64,000 nucleotides of DNA from Balneolaceae bacterium (GTDB lineage: Bacteria > Bacteroidota > Rhodothermia > Balneolales > Balneolaceae). Positions 19,469-27,772 of the stretch are shown one piece after another; position 1 is the first letter of the stretch; every line of letters starts with the position of its first letter. The translations under genes were made by a program, and so were the position numbers. Location: assembly GCA_007694095.1 (NCBI GenBank), contig RECI01000164.1, positions 1-64,000 on the forward strand. Direction: 5' to 3'. The notes under the pieces were generated by a model, which made no database searches, had not been told where the DNA came from, and saw nothing but the letters and a program-made list of their open reading frames with translations.

Positions 19469-20124
19469 ATAAAATTGTCGTACGGCGTATTTGCGGACGT
19501 CCTTTCAGCATCGAAGGTCAGTTTCCGGTTGAATGATAAAAATAAGCCCTACCTCCGGCGTTTTTTTGCGTCGGGTGCAGGAGAGGGGTAGGGTTGAAAT
19601 AGTTGGAAATCGATTCTATCATTCATCACCTAAATTTATAAAGCTTAAAAATGGCATTAACGACTTTTGAGACAGCCTCTAACGATGTCGTTGGCGCATC
19701 CAAACCCGAAATACCGCAAAGCGATCCCTTCGGGGAATTCCGGGGCTATAACATCGGTCATCCGTGATGCGGATTGTTTTGAGCAGATGACCGGTACAGA
19801 ACCTAAAAAACCGGGTTATGCATTGCACAAAACAGGAAAAGGAATAGCAACGACAACGCCATTTTGGGGAAGTTGAGTTAAAAAGAAAATTTGAAAATTA
19901 AGAGGTCTGATATATCAGCAAAAGATTATTGATCAAGTATAAAAAAGCAGGTGGAAGAAAGTCTGATCGTAATGGTTTGGAAAAATTGGAATTACTCATC
20001 AAAACTTAGTCCCGACATGGTATTTCTATTCGGAGAAGTGCCTGAAATTGTCTTGCAATTGAGATTTATGCAGACCGGTTTTATAGGATAAACAGAATTA
20101 CCACGTCTCATTTGAAAGACAGGC
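19469..20124. other. Gene-free stretch, no coding sequence recognised
   Basis: A further inverted pair, CCCTACC near 19546 and GGTAGGG near 19588, encloses a T-run. The rest is mixed AT-rich sequence. A 69-codon frame starting at 19667 has no hydrophobic core, domain or upstream ribosome site and is probably chance. The 3' end of the downstream TonB receptor gene borders the stretch. Confidence 0.5.
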
Positions 20125-22404
20125 CTAAAACTTCATTTCCACCACCACCTGGAAATTTCTCGGCGGGGCAAATATTGCAGGCCGTTCCACATAGTAATAG
20201 TTAAACAGGTTCCTGGCCATCAGAGTAGCACTCATTTCAAACCGGTTTGCCGGCTGTGCCCATATAAAACGTATTCTGGCATCAGTTACATAAACAGCAG
20301 GGAATACCTCGGCATCACTCACAAAAAATGAAAAATCGGTATCCACTCGGTCAGGCGCACTTGCCGTACGAAAATCGAGGCCGGCCTCTATCCAGCTTGT
20401 GATGAAAGAGCGGCCGCTCAACTGGAGAAGGTGTTTCGACCGGTAGACCAGTGGCTGATTCAATTCAAGATCGGCCGGATCCAAAAGTGTATAACTCGCA
20501 GTGACCTGGTGGTTCTGATCCAGCGTGGTGACAGACATGGATGCTTCCGCGCCACGTATTCGTGCTTCGGTGAGGTTTACAAACTGGAAAGAGCCGGATG
20601 AAGGTTGGAATGTTGGTTCTACCAGCCGCTGGTATTCGTTCCAAAAACCTGTGAGTTCAGCCCTGAGGCTGAATAAACTTCGAACCGGCCTCATGTAGGT
20701 AAACCCGGCCTCATAGCCGGTACTGGTTTCCGGCTGCAGGGTGATATTCGATACAAGCGGAAAAAAATCAGCATTATTGAAAAAACGTTCGGCAACACTG
20801 GGAACCCGGAAACCGCGGCCGAAGGATCCCCTTACAGTCAGATAATCATCCACAACATAGGATGCACTGAACTTTGGGCTGAATTGTGTGGCAGTCTCGA
20901 GGGTATGTACCTGGTAAGCATCGTACCTGAAGCCGGCAGTTGTGGTTAACCGGTTGCTCCAGTTATACTCTGCCTGGAGAAAAATTGCCCCTTCAGGCTG
21001 GTTTCTAACCATCAGTGAATCTTCACCCACAAAAACATCCGAGCGGATGTAATTTTCATCAAACGATCCTCCGGCAGTTATAATCAGCTCATCAGATGCC
21101 TGGATGTTGATTTGTGCTTCACCTCCATAGCGAACACCAACATTATGCTTTTCTGATGGGCGCACATTCCCCTGCCTGTCAATGGGACGGAAAGCCACAC
21201 CAAATAATCTGCCTTTCAAAGAATACTGTACGTGCGGGCTGATGTTATGTGTGAAAACAGGGAGAATGGTGAGGCGGTCGGAAAGACCCCTGTTAGAACC
21301 GGATGCAGTGTCGCCTGTAAGGCGGATTTCACCCGGACGGAGCGGATCTTTAAGCCCGTTCCAGTAAAGAAACTGGTAATTCCGGTTTCTTCGTGCGCTG
21401 GTGTAAAGCGAAAAATCGATCTTGCGGGTAACATTCCAGCCAAGTTTACTGTAAAGTTCAAGCCCTTCGGTGGTATTATTTTGCAGGTAACCGGCATTGT
21501 CGTGCAATTTTCCGCTGAGCCAGAAACCGAAATTATCGCCCGCTTTTTGTGAGTGGCCAAAAAGCAATCCCCTGAACTGGCGGTAATCTGATGCACCATT
21601 CCACGTCTGCCACACATCGTACCTTACCGGCTCATAAACACCGCCATAAAATCGCAGTGTGGTTTCGGGCTTTTCGGGAAAATCTTTTGTGATGATATTG
21701 ATCACCCCTCCAAGTGCCCCGCCTCCATAGAGGGCAGAACCGGGGCTTTTCAATACTTCGATCTGCCGGGTTTGGGTAAGCGGGAGGCCGTCAAAATCCA
21801 TTCCGCCCTGGTCGGGACCCATCATCGGAACACCGTCTACGAGTAAAAGTACCCGGCTTCCCACACCATAGGTAAATCCGGATGAGCCGCGTACGTTTAC
21901 AGAATTCCCAAGTACCTGTACACCGGGCACATAATCCAGGGCCTGGTCAAGAGATGTAATATTTCTCGACTGGATTTCTGCGGGTGTAATCGTATTCATA
22001 CTTACCGAAACCCTGCCGATCAGCTGGCTTCGCCGTGATGCCGTTACCACCAGTTCACCCGATTGCATGGTGATTGGTTCCAGTTCTATATCAAGAATAG
22101 TTATTTCACCGGAGGAAAGCAGGATGTTGAAATTTACTGTTTGAAATCCAACCATGGATACCCTCAGGGAATAGGAGCCGGGAGGAAGTGAGCGGATACG
22201 GTACACTCCTTCAGAATTGGTAACTGTTCCGGTCTGCAGTTCCGGGATAAAGAGATGTACTCCGGGCAAGGTTTCGCCGGTGGTGCCCTGAACAACGCCC
22301 CGCAGTTCGGCCCCGGCATCCTGTGCATAGCTATAGCTGTGCGTGCTGCTCAGCAAGGCAATAATCATGAAGAGGATGTAGCAGTATTTCACAAGATCAT
22401 TCAT
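20125..22404 (-). CDS. TonB-dependent receptor with carboxypeptidase-regulatory-like domain
   Basis: A 759-residue outer-membrane receptor. A signal peptide (ending HSYSYAQ) is followed by a carboxypeptidase-regulatory-like domain (about 32-108, RGVVQGTTGETLPGVHLFIP). Next come the plug (about 120-225, with VNVRGSSGFTYG and VLLLVDGVPMMGPDQGG) and a 22-strand-type barrel whose last strand ends VVVEMKF. The plug motif ALGGVINIITK is typical of siderophore/cobalamin-type receptors. It follows a lipoprotein gene after five bases, so the two form an operon. The ligand cannot be read from sequence, and no cobalamin riboswitch is visible upstream. Confidence 0.93.
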   Translation of the reverse strand: MNDLVKYCYILFMIIALLSSTHSYSYAQDAGAELRGVVQGTTGETLPGVHLFIPELQTGTVTNSEGVYRIRSLPPGSYSLRVSMVGFQTVNFNILLSSGEITILDIELEPITMQSGELVVTASRRSQLIGRVSVSMNTITPAEIQSRNITSLDQALDYVPGVQVLGNSVNVRGSSGFTYGVGSRVLLLVDGVPMMGPDQGGMDFDGLPLTQTRQIEVLKSPGSALYGGGALGGVINIITKDFPEKPETTLRFYGGVYEPVRYDVWQTWNGASDYRQFRGLLFGHSQKAGDNFGFWLSGKLHDNAGYLQNNTTEGLELYSKLGWNVTRKIDFSLYTSARRNRNYQFLYWNGLKDPLRPGEIRLTGDTASGSNRGLSDRLTILPVFTHNISPHVQYSLKGRLFGVAFRPIDRQGNVRPSEKHNVGVRYGGEAQINIQASDELIITAGGSFDENYIRSDVFVGEDSLMVRNQPEGAIFLQAEYNWSNRLTTTAGFRYDAYQVHTLETATQFSPKFSASYVVDDYLTVRGSFGRGFRVPSVAERFFNNADFFPLVSNITLQPETSTGYEAGFTYMRPVRSLFSLRAELTGFWNEYQRLVEPTFQPSSGSFQFVNLTEARIRGAEASMSVTTLDQNHQVTASYTLLDPADLELNQPLVYRSKHLLQLSGRSFITSWIEAGLDFRTASAPDRVDTDFSFFVSDAEVFPAVYVTDARIRFIWAQPANRFEMSATLMARNLFNYYYVERPAIFAPPRNFQVVVEMKF

Positions 22405-22409
22405 AAAAA

Positions 22410-22883
22410 TTATTCCGGAGGGAAGGGTGGAAGGTTGTCAAAATCTACGTGAATGTGGATGGTGGTAGTGTCTCCATTTACAACGATGATGCCATCATTT
22501 TCGGTGTAAATTCCTACCGGACGCCAATCGGCCAGAATGTTGTTGCCAAATTGCTGTGCGATGATATTGTAAACATAAACCCCGTTTACTACGTCTTCCA
22601 CGATAAATGTATCATCCTGAACAAAGTATTGAAGGCGTCCGCTGAATCGCAGGTTTTCGAGGTCTGCGAAAATATCAAAGACAGTTTGTGGCGCTTTTGT
22701 GAGTGGCACAAACCTCAGGTCGACCAGGGATTGTTGTGGTGGCCATTCACCACTGTAAGAAATCGTGCCGCGAATAGCTCCGGGTGGCAACGGGTCTTCA
22801 AATGGGGGTTTTAATCCGCTATCACAACCGGCTATAATCAGCAAGCTGATCAGACAAGAAAGAATGGGGGCAACTCTGGCCAT
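22410..22883 (-). CDS. Lipoprotein partner of the TonB receptor
   Basis: A 157-residue protein with a short signal peptide and lipobox I17-A18-G19-C20, then a proline-rich spacer. The body is beta-rich (GAIRGTISYSGEWPP; VEDVVNGVYVYNIIAQQ; TTTIHIHVDF), reminiscent of carboxypeptidase-regulatory or transthyretin-like folds. It ends five bases before the TonB receptor gene on the same strand. It may be a surface lipoprotein helping substrate capture, as in other receptor/lipoprotein pairs; the substrate is unknown. Confidence 0.7.
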   Translation of the reverse strand: MARVAPILSCLISLLIIAGCDSGLKPPFEDPLPPGAIRGTISYSGEWPPQQSLVDLRFVPLTKAPQTVFDIFADLENLRFSGRLQYFVQDDTFIVEDVVNGVYVYNIIAQQFGNNILADWRPVGIYTENDGIIVVNGDTTTIHIHVDFDNLPPFPPE

Positions 22884-22966
22884 AATATCGGACCTTTTTC
22901 AGCTAATATGTACAACATGAAGGATGCAATCAAGAGCCCGCGAAAGAATTGAGTTAGAAATTTAAG

Positions 22967-23066
22967 GCAGACATGGTATGTTTATTCGTGCAGGTCAACC
23001 GGTCAATATCACATCGTTTATTCGAAGTCGAACAAGGTTCTTGATCCCGTACAAACATACCATGCC
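22967..23066. repeat. 100-bp inverted-repeat element after gltX
   Basis: CATGGTATGTTT at 22972-22983 and AAACATACCATG at 23053-23064 are perfect 12-bp inverted arms, with further partial pairing inside (TTCG against CGTA). The element fills the gap between gltX and the lipoprotein gene. TGGTATGTTTGTA also occurs in the repeat at 19384-19414, so it is probably the same dispersed family. Confidence 0.6.
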
Positions 23067-23084
23067 TTTTCCAACCGGATGGAA

Positions 23085-24572
23085 TCAGCCAATTTTTTCA
23101 ATCGCTGTATCAATTCTTCTCAAAACGGTGGTTTTGCCGAGTAGTTCCATAGATGTAAACAGGTCGGGCCCGAAACCCTGTCCGGTTACAGCAATCCGTA
23201 GCGGCATCATCAGTTTGCCAAAGCCGACACCATGCTCACCGATAACTTCTTCAAGAAGTTTTTTCAGGGTAACTGCTTCAAACTTTTCTTCGGGTATAGG
23301 TTGAATTCTTTCCCGGTATTCTGAAACAAGTACAGTGCTGTCTTCTTTCCACTTTTTCAGGGCACTTTCATCATAAATTTCCGGGTCTTCAAAGAAAAAT
23401 GATGCCATGTCTATGATTTCATCGAGTTTACTGACCCTGTCTTTTACCAGTCCGATTACACCTGCGAGAAACTCATCATCCGATTGTTTGATGATCTCCT
23501 TGCTTGTAATTGCTTTTACCCTTGCTGCAAGCCGGAGGTTTGGCTGTTCGCGCAGATAATGTTCGTTGTACCAAAGAAGTTTTTTGTGATTAAAGACCGC
23601 ACCGCCCTTACTTACCCGGTCAAGTGTAAACAACCGGCAAAGTTCATCCAGTGAATGGATTTCACTATCATCACCGGGACTCCATCCAAGGTATGCAAGG
23701 AAATTAATGAGCGCCTCCGGTTCGTAATGCAGTTTATTGTAATCCTTTGTGTTGATTGGAATACCTTCCGATTCGGCGTTTCGTTTGGAAAGTTTGCCGC
23801 CGGAGGGAGACATGATCAGTGGCAGGTGCGCCATTTGTGGAGCATCCCACCCAAAAGCCTGGTAAAGCATGATGTGTTTTGGGGTACTGGACAGCCACTC
23901 TTCACCACGGATTACATGTGAGATATTCATCAGGTGATCATCCACCACATTGGCCAAGTGGTAGGTAGGCATGCCGTCTGACTTCAGCAGAACCTGGTCA
24001 TCCAGGCCCTTCGATTCAAAGGAAACATGTCCTCGAATGAGGTCTTCGAACCTGATGGTTTCCCTTCGCGGTACTTTCAGGCGTATTACATATTCAGCAC
24101 CGCTTTCGAGCAGTTTTTGCACCTCATCGTTGGGCAGCGTCAGGCTGTTTTTCATCGACTGACGGGTGATTGAATCGTACTTGGGAGATGGATTGCCAGA
24201 TTTTTGAAGGCGTTCCCTCATCAGATCCAGCTCTTCGGTAGTATCAAAAGCATAATATGCAGCTCCATTTTTGATGAGTATTTCAGCATACTTACTGTAA
24301 ATATCTTTTCTTTCACTCTGGCGGTAGGGTCCGAAATCACCCGGAATCCCCGGTCCCTCGTCAATTTTTATACCACTCCATTCCAGGGATTCAATGATAT
24401 CCTGCTCAGCATTTTCAACGTAGCGGCTTTGATCTGTGTCTTCAATTCTTAAAATAAATTTGCCGTTGTGATGGCGTGCAAAAAGGTAATTATAGAGTGC
24501 GGTTCGCAATCCCCCAATATGCAGATATCCGGTTGGTGATGGTGCAAATCGAACGCGTACGGTATTTTTCAT
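23085..24572 (-). CDS. gltX: Glutamate--tRNA ligase
   Basis: A class I aminoacyl-tRNA synthetase of 495 residues that charges tRNA-Glu in the cytoplasm. The HIGH-type motif is H18-I19-G20-G21 inside RFAPSPTGYLHIGGLRTAL. The KMSKS-type motif is K260-L261-S262-K263-R264. Adjacent GEEWLSSTPKH and FGW are typical of bacterial GltX. The C-terminal anticodon-binding region is helical and complete (LITSK-type GKLMMPLRIAVTG). I cannot tell from sequence alone whether it is discriminating or also charges tRNA-Gln. Confidence 0.96.
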   Translation of the reverse strand: MKNTVRVRFAPSPTGYLHIGGLRTALYNYLFARHHNGKFILRIEDTDQSRYVENAEQDIIESLEWSGIKIDEGPGIPGDFGPYRQSERKDIYSKYAEILIKNGAAYYAFDTTEELDLMRERLQKSGNPSPKYDSITRQSMKNSLTLPNDEVQKLLESGAEYVIRLKVPRRETIRFEDLIRGHVSFESKGLDDQVLLKSDGMPTYHLANVVDDHLMNISHVIRGEEWLSSTPKHIMLYQAFGWDAPQMAHLPLIMSPSGGKLSKRNAESEGIPINTKDYNKLHYEPEALINFLAYLGWSPGDDSEIHSLDELCRLFTLDRVSKGGAVFNHKKLLWYNEHYLREQPNLRLAARVKAITSKEIIKQSDDEFLAGVIGLVKDRVSKLDEIIDMASFFFEDPEIYDESALKKWKEDSTVLVSEYRERIQPIPEEKFEAVTLKKLLEEVIGEHGVGFGKLMMPLRIAVTGQGFGPDLFTSMELLGKTTVLRRIDTAIEKIG

Positions 24573-25088
24573 GAATTATGTAATGTTCAGTTAAAAACCT
24601 TTTTTCATTAACTTTGAAAGTTAAGGCGATTTATAATCGAAGGCTAATTTAATCGGGTTGTGGGAGTGAGGTAAAAAGAACTATCCATAATGTTTTGTTC
24701 AGTACCGCATGCTAATCGCTCTGGTGGGCTGTCAGAGGTCAAATCAAGGAGATCTCGTTCTGAAATCAAACCTTTATCAAGGAGATTCCTCTTACGTGTC
24801 CCGAGCGATTTGATTAGAGGATTGTTTATTTTGGAATTACCTTAGTACCATGAGATCCTTCACTACGCCCCGGCAAAAAGAGCCTGGGCCTTGTTCCTAG
24901 ATAGCACTATGTGGGGGATTGATTTTCAACTGGAGAAAAAAACTGTCCTAAACAGACGGAAACGAAGTTATATTGCAATTTCTAAAAAGTTTTGGACAAC
25001 TAAGGGTGGTAATATAAAAAACCGAAGCCTCTCAAAATTTTTTAAAAAAAAGTTGCATTTAAATTTTTTTTGGGCGAAACTTACAGTT
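24573..25088. other. Long gap between gltX and the arginine leader, with decayed repeats
   Basis: AATCGCTC at 24714-24721 pairs with GAGCGATT at 24803-24810. Between them ATCAAGGAGAT occurs twice (24743-24753 and 24776-24786). The segment near 24850 (GAGATCCTTCACTACG) resembles a widespread dispersed bacterial repeat. The last 130 bases are strongly AT-rich and should hold the arginine operon promoter, but no clear -10 and -35 pair can be chosen. A frame open from 24891 joins the leader peptide frame and is probably not translated. Confidence 0.5.
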
Positions 25089-25151
25089 ATGAAATTTAAC
25101 TCACAGATAATCTTATCTAATCTTCGCCGTCGCCGCCCTTTGGGCGTGTGA
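25089..25151 (+). CDS. Arginine-operon leader peptide with four consecutive Arg codons
   Basis: A 20-codon ORF, ATG at 25089 and TGA at 25149-25151, encoding MKFNSQIILSNL, then RRRR (CGC CGT CGC CGC at 25125-25136), then PLGV. It lies 170 bases before argF and directly ahead of an intrinsic terminator. A run of codons for the end product of the operon just before a terminator is the hallmark of ribosome-mediated attenuation leaders such as hisL or leuL. No strong Shine-Dalgarno is visible, as for most genes here. The frame is open further upstream, but the ATG at 25089 is the natural start. I do not recall a named arginine leader of this type. Confidence 0.8.
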   Translation: MKFNSQIILSNLRRRRPLGV

Positions 25152-25219
25152 TATAAGTGTAGTTAAATCTGCAAAGGACTTATCACCAGCCCCGACATAT
25201 TATGATCGGGGCTTTTTTT
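25131..25219 (+). promoter_or_regulatory. Transcription attenuator controlling argFGH
   Basis: Alternative hairpins can be drawn. 1:2 is CGCCC (25134-25138) with GGGCG (25142-25146), overlapping the fourth Arg codon. 2:3 is GTGAT (25148-25152) with ATCAC (25182-25186), and AAGT (25155-25158) with ACTT (25178-25181). It can extend by GGGC (25142-25145) with GCCC (25189-25192). 3:4 is the terminator. The extended 2:3 pairing takes bases from the terminator's 5' arm. A ribosome stalled on the Arg codons would open 1:2 and allow 2:3. A ribosome reaching the stop codon at 25149 would cover segment 2 and allow termination. Confidence 0.75.
25188..25219 (+). terminator. Leader terminator ahead of argF
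   Basis: AGCCCCGA (25188-25195) pairs perfectly with TCGGGGCT (25206-25213) across a 10-base loop, and seven Ts run from 25213 to 25219. It sits 37 bases after the leader stop codon and 100 bases before argF, so it is positioned to stop transcription before the structural genes. Confidence 0.9.
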
Positions 25220-25320
25220 ATGCTTTTTCAATTTTGTTCTGAAATTGCAACCCTGCCAGGTCCTTCTTACCCCAATTAATCACCTATTTTTTAACAAACA
25301 AACATACCATATACAATACC

Positions 25321-26307
25321 ATGAATCATTTATTAACCATTGGAGAACTCGAACCCGAAATCATTGAGGCCATTTTGGAACTCAGTGTTTATCTCGAAGA
25401 GACCAATGAACCCGTACTGAAAGGGAAAAACATCGGTTTCGTATTCGAAAAACCATCACTTCGAACAAAAATCGGAACTGAAGTTGCCATCAATCAATTA
25501 GGCGGAGATGTTGTTAAAATTGAGGCCGACCTTTTGATGGCTAACGGGAAAGCAGTACCGTTTACCAGTCGTGAATCACTTTACGATGCCATGATGAATG
25601 TATCACAATGGTGTGATGCCATATTTGCCAGGGTATATGCGCACAATACCCTTGAAAAAATGAAACAATACGGCACTATTCCAGTGGTGAATGCACTTTG
25701 CAACCTGCATCATCCGATGCAGGCACTGGCCGATTTGTTAACCATCAGGCAAAATTTCGGCAGTGATAAACCTTGTAACATCACCTTTGTGGGTGATGCC
25801 AATAATGTGGCTTTTTCATTAACTGAAATTGCACTTTTAACGGGTAACCATGTTACATTCGCAGGCCCTGAAGATTACAGCTGGAATAAAGATAAGCTCA
25901 GTTATTTTTCACTTCTCTCCGTTCAATATGGCGGTAGTTTTTCCAGCACCACAAACCCCGAAGAAGCGGTTCTTAACGCAGATGTGGTTTACACGGATAC
26001 GTTTGTTTCAATGGGAGAAGAGCACTTGTTCGAAGAAAAAATCAGGCATTTTCAACCCTACCAGGTTAACCTGGAATTATTTTCAAACGCGAAAAAGAGT
26101 GCAGGATTCATGCATTGCCTGCCTGCCCACAGGGGTTATGAAGTAACCGATGATGTAATTGATCACCCGAATTCATGGGTGTTTCAGCAGGCAAAAAACA
26201 GGAAAGTGGTTTCGAAAGGTGTTTTTGCCCTCCTGCTCGATGAAACCATCCGGAAAAATTATCTGAAAAATCATACAACATCCGAAGTTTTGAATGTGAA
26301 AACGTAA
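25321..26307 (+). CDS. argF: Ornithine carbamoyltransferase
   Basis: It converts ornithine and carbamoyl phosphate to citrulline. The protein is 328 residues. The carbamoyl-phosphate loop reads FEKPSLRTK (S46-L47-R48-T49). H131-P-M-Q134 and the ornithine-site motif H265-C-L-P-A-H-R-G are intact, as is VYTDTFVSMG. HCLPAHRG, not the HCLPVRRN I recall for Bacteroidetes N-succinyl/acetylornithine enzymes, points to plain ornithine as substrate. It is the first structural gene after the attenuator, with argG 66 bases downstream. ArgA-E genes are not in the window. Confidence 0.92.
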   Translation: MNHLLTIGELEPEIIEAILELSVYLEETNEPVLKGKNIGFVFEKPSLRTKIGTEVAINQLGGDVVKIEADLLMANGKAVPFTSRESLYDAMMNVSQWCDAIFARVYAHNTLEKMKQYGTIPVVNALCNLHHPMQALADLLTIRQNFGSDKPCNITFVGDANNVAFSLTEIALLTGNHVTFAGPEDYSWNKDKLSYFSLLSVQYGGSFSSTTNPEEAVLNADVVYTDTFVSMGEEHLFEEKIRHFQPYQVNLELFSNAKKSAGFMHCLPAHRGYEVTDDVIDHPNSWVFQQAKNRKVVSKGVFALLLDETIRKNYLKNHTTSEVLNVKT

Positions 26308-26373
26308 CAGACAGTATTCAAATCCAAGATTAACCATTTTTAAAAACCTGAAACTTCCAATTATTTAACCACC

Positions 26374-27642
26374 ATGGAACAAACAACCAATTATAAAAAA
26401 GTCGCATCTCACGAAGCCGAAAAAGGAACTTTTAACACATGTCTGCTTCTCTACTCAGGCGGACTCGATACCAGTGTTATGCTGAAATGGATACGGGAAG
26501 AGTATGAATGCGAGATTATCGCTCTTACGATTAATATCGGCCAAACGGCGGATAACCTGGATGCCATCAAACAAAAAGCACTGAAACTGGGTGCGAAAGA
26601 TGCTATTGTATATGATGCCAAGGATGAATTTGCAGAACTTTGCGCTGAAGCAGTAAAAGCAAATGCCGATTACCAGGGAGGTTACGCACTTGGGTGCCCG
26701 CTGGGAAGAGTGATGATCTCCAAGCTGGCAGTACAGTTTGCGGCTGAATTTGGCTGTGAAGTAATTGCACATGGCTGTACAGGAAAAGGCAATGACCAGG
26801 TGCGATTTGAGAGCTATATCACCACCCTCGATCCATCCCTGAAAATAATCGCACCTGTTCGGGAGTGGGGCATGGGCAGGGAAGAAGAAATTGCCTATGC
26901 CATAAAGAATGGCATACCTGTAGAACAGACAAAAAAAAGCCCCTACTCCTATGATGAAAATATGTGGGCAAATACCGGTGAAGGAGGCGAAATTGAGAAT
27001 CCGCAGCTTATACCACCGCTGGAAAATATTCTGAAATGGTGCAATACGCCGCAAAATGCACCCAACCAGGAAGAGCTTGTAAAAATTGGCTTTGAGCAAG
27101 GTGTACCGGTTTCATTAAATGGTATTGAGTACGACAAAAAAGACCTTATCATGCTGCTGAACCAGATTGGCGGAAAGCATGGTGTGGGATATTTCCACCT
27201 GATTGAAGACCGGATTGTGGGGCTTAAAGTTCGGGGTGTATATGAGAATCCGGCAGCACATATATTGATCCAGGCACACAAAAACCTGGAGCAGCTTGTT
27301 TCCACCCGGGAGGAAAATGAAATGAAAACACTTATAGATCAGAAATGGGCTTATCTTGTCTATGGCGCTAAATATTTTGAACCGGTATTGGACAATATAA
27401 GGGCCTACATCAATGAACAGAATAAAAAGGTAACCGGTGAGGTAACCGTAAGGCTTTACAAAGGAAATTGTGAAGTGGTTGCACTGGTTTCTCCCTATTC
27501 CCTGTTTGATGAAAATTTGGCTACCTTCAACAAGTCAGCAGCATTTAATCAGAACGCTTCAGCCGGATTCATTGAGTTGTGGAACCTGCCTCAGAAAACG
27601 GCTTACCAGCTCAAACAACAGGTTATAAAAGAAGTTGTATAA
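26374..27642 (+). CDS. argG: Argininosuccinate synthase
   Basis: It joins citrulline and aspartate using ATP. The protein is 422 residues. The N-type ATP pyrophosphatase loop SGGLDTS is at 28-34, followed by family motifs ALGCPLGRVMISK, HGCTGKGNDQVRFE and IAPVREWGMGREEEIAYA. All expected regions are complete to the C-terminus. It is second in the argFGH operon, and the spacing to argF (66 bases) and argH (130 bases) is modest. A structured segment lies in the second gap. Confidence 0.95.
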   Translation: MEQTTNYKKVASHEAEKGTFNTCLLLYSGGLDTSVMLKWIREEYECEIIALTINIGQTADNLDAIKQKALKLGAKDAIVYDAKDEFAELCAEAVKANADYQGGYALGCPLGRVMISKLAVQFAAEFGCEVIAHGCTGKGNDQVRFESYITTLDPSLKIIAPVREWGMGREEEIAYAIKNGIPVEQTKKSPYSYDENMWANTGEGGEIENPQLIPPLENILKWCNTPQNAPNQEELVKIGFEQGVPVSLNGIEYDKKDLIMLLNQIGGKHGVGYFHLIEDRIVGLKVRGVYENPAAHILIQAHKNLEQLVSTREENEMKTLIDQKWAYLVYGAKYFEPVLDNIRAYINEQNKKVTGEVTVRLYKGNCEVVALVSPYSLFDENLATFNKSAAFNQNASAGFIELWNLPQKTAYQLKQQVIKEVV

Positions 27643-27716
27643 GCCAGTGTACTGACTGCAAAGATCGCTATATTCGCAAAGCGAAAAATTATAGTATTTA
27701 AGATTGCTAAATATAT

Positions 27717-27772
27717 AATTGCCGGATCACACGGTACAATCGTGATCACTACGGCTCTATCCGGGAACAATT
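27717..27772 (+). repeat. Hairpin-forming segment between argG and argH
   Basis: CCGGAT (27722-27727) pairs with ATCCGG (27759-27764) and, nested inside, GATCAC (27725-27730) can pair with GTGATC (27742-27747). AATTG at the left end matches CAATT just before the argH ATG. There is no T-run. It may influence processing or argH translation; it could also be a small palindromic insertion. Confidence 0.45.

Noticed and set aside
18937-19511. Several 70-110-codon frames in the repeat island
   Set aside because: They cross palindromes on both strands, lack signal or domain features, and have proline/arginine-rich composition expected from GC-rich repeats.
22884-23084. Cobalamin riboswitch before the TonB receptor operon
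   Set aside because: I find no B12-box-like core; the gap mostly holds a simple inverted-repeat element.
24891-25151. An 86-codon frame ending in the arginine leader peptide
   Set aside because: The upstream part is lysine/phenylalanine-rich, AT-rich and has no gene-like features; the ATG at 25089 fits a normal leader peptide length.
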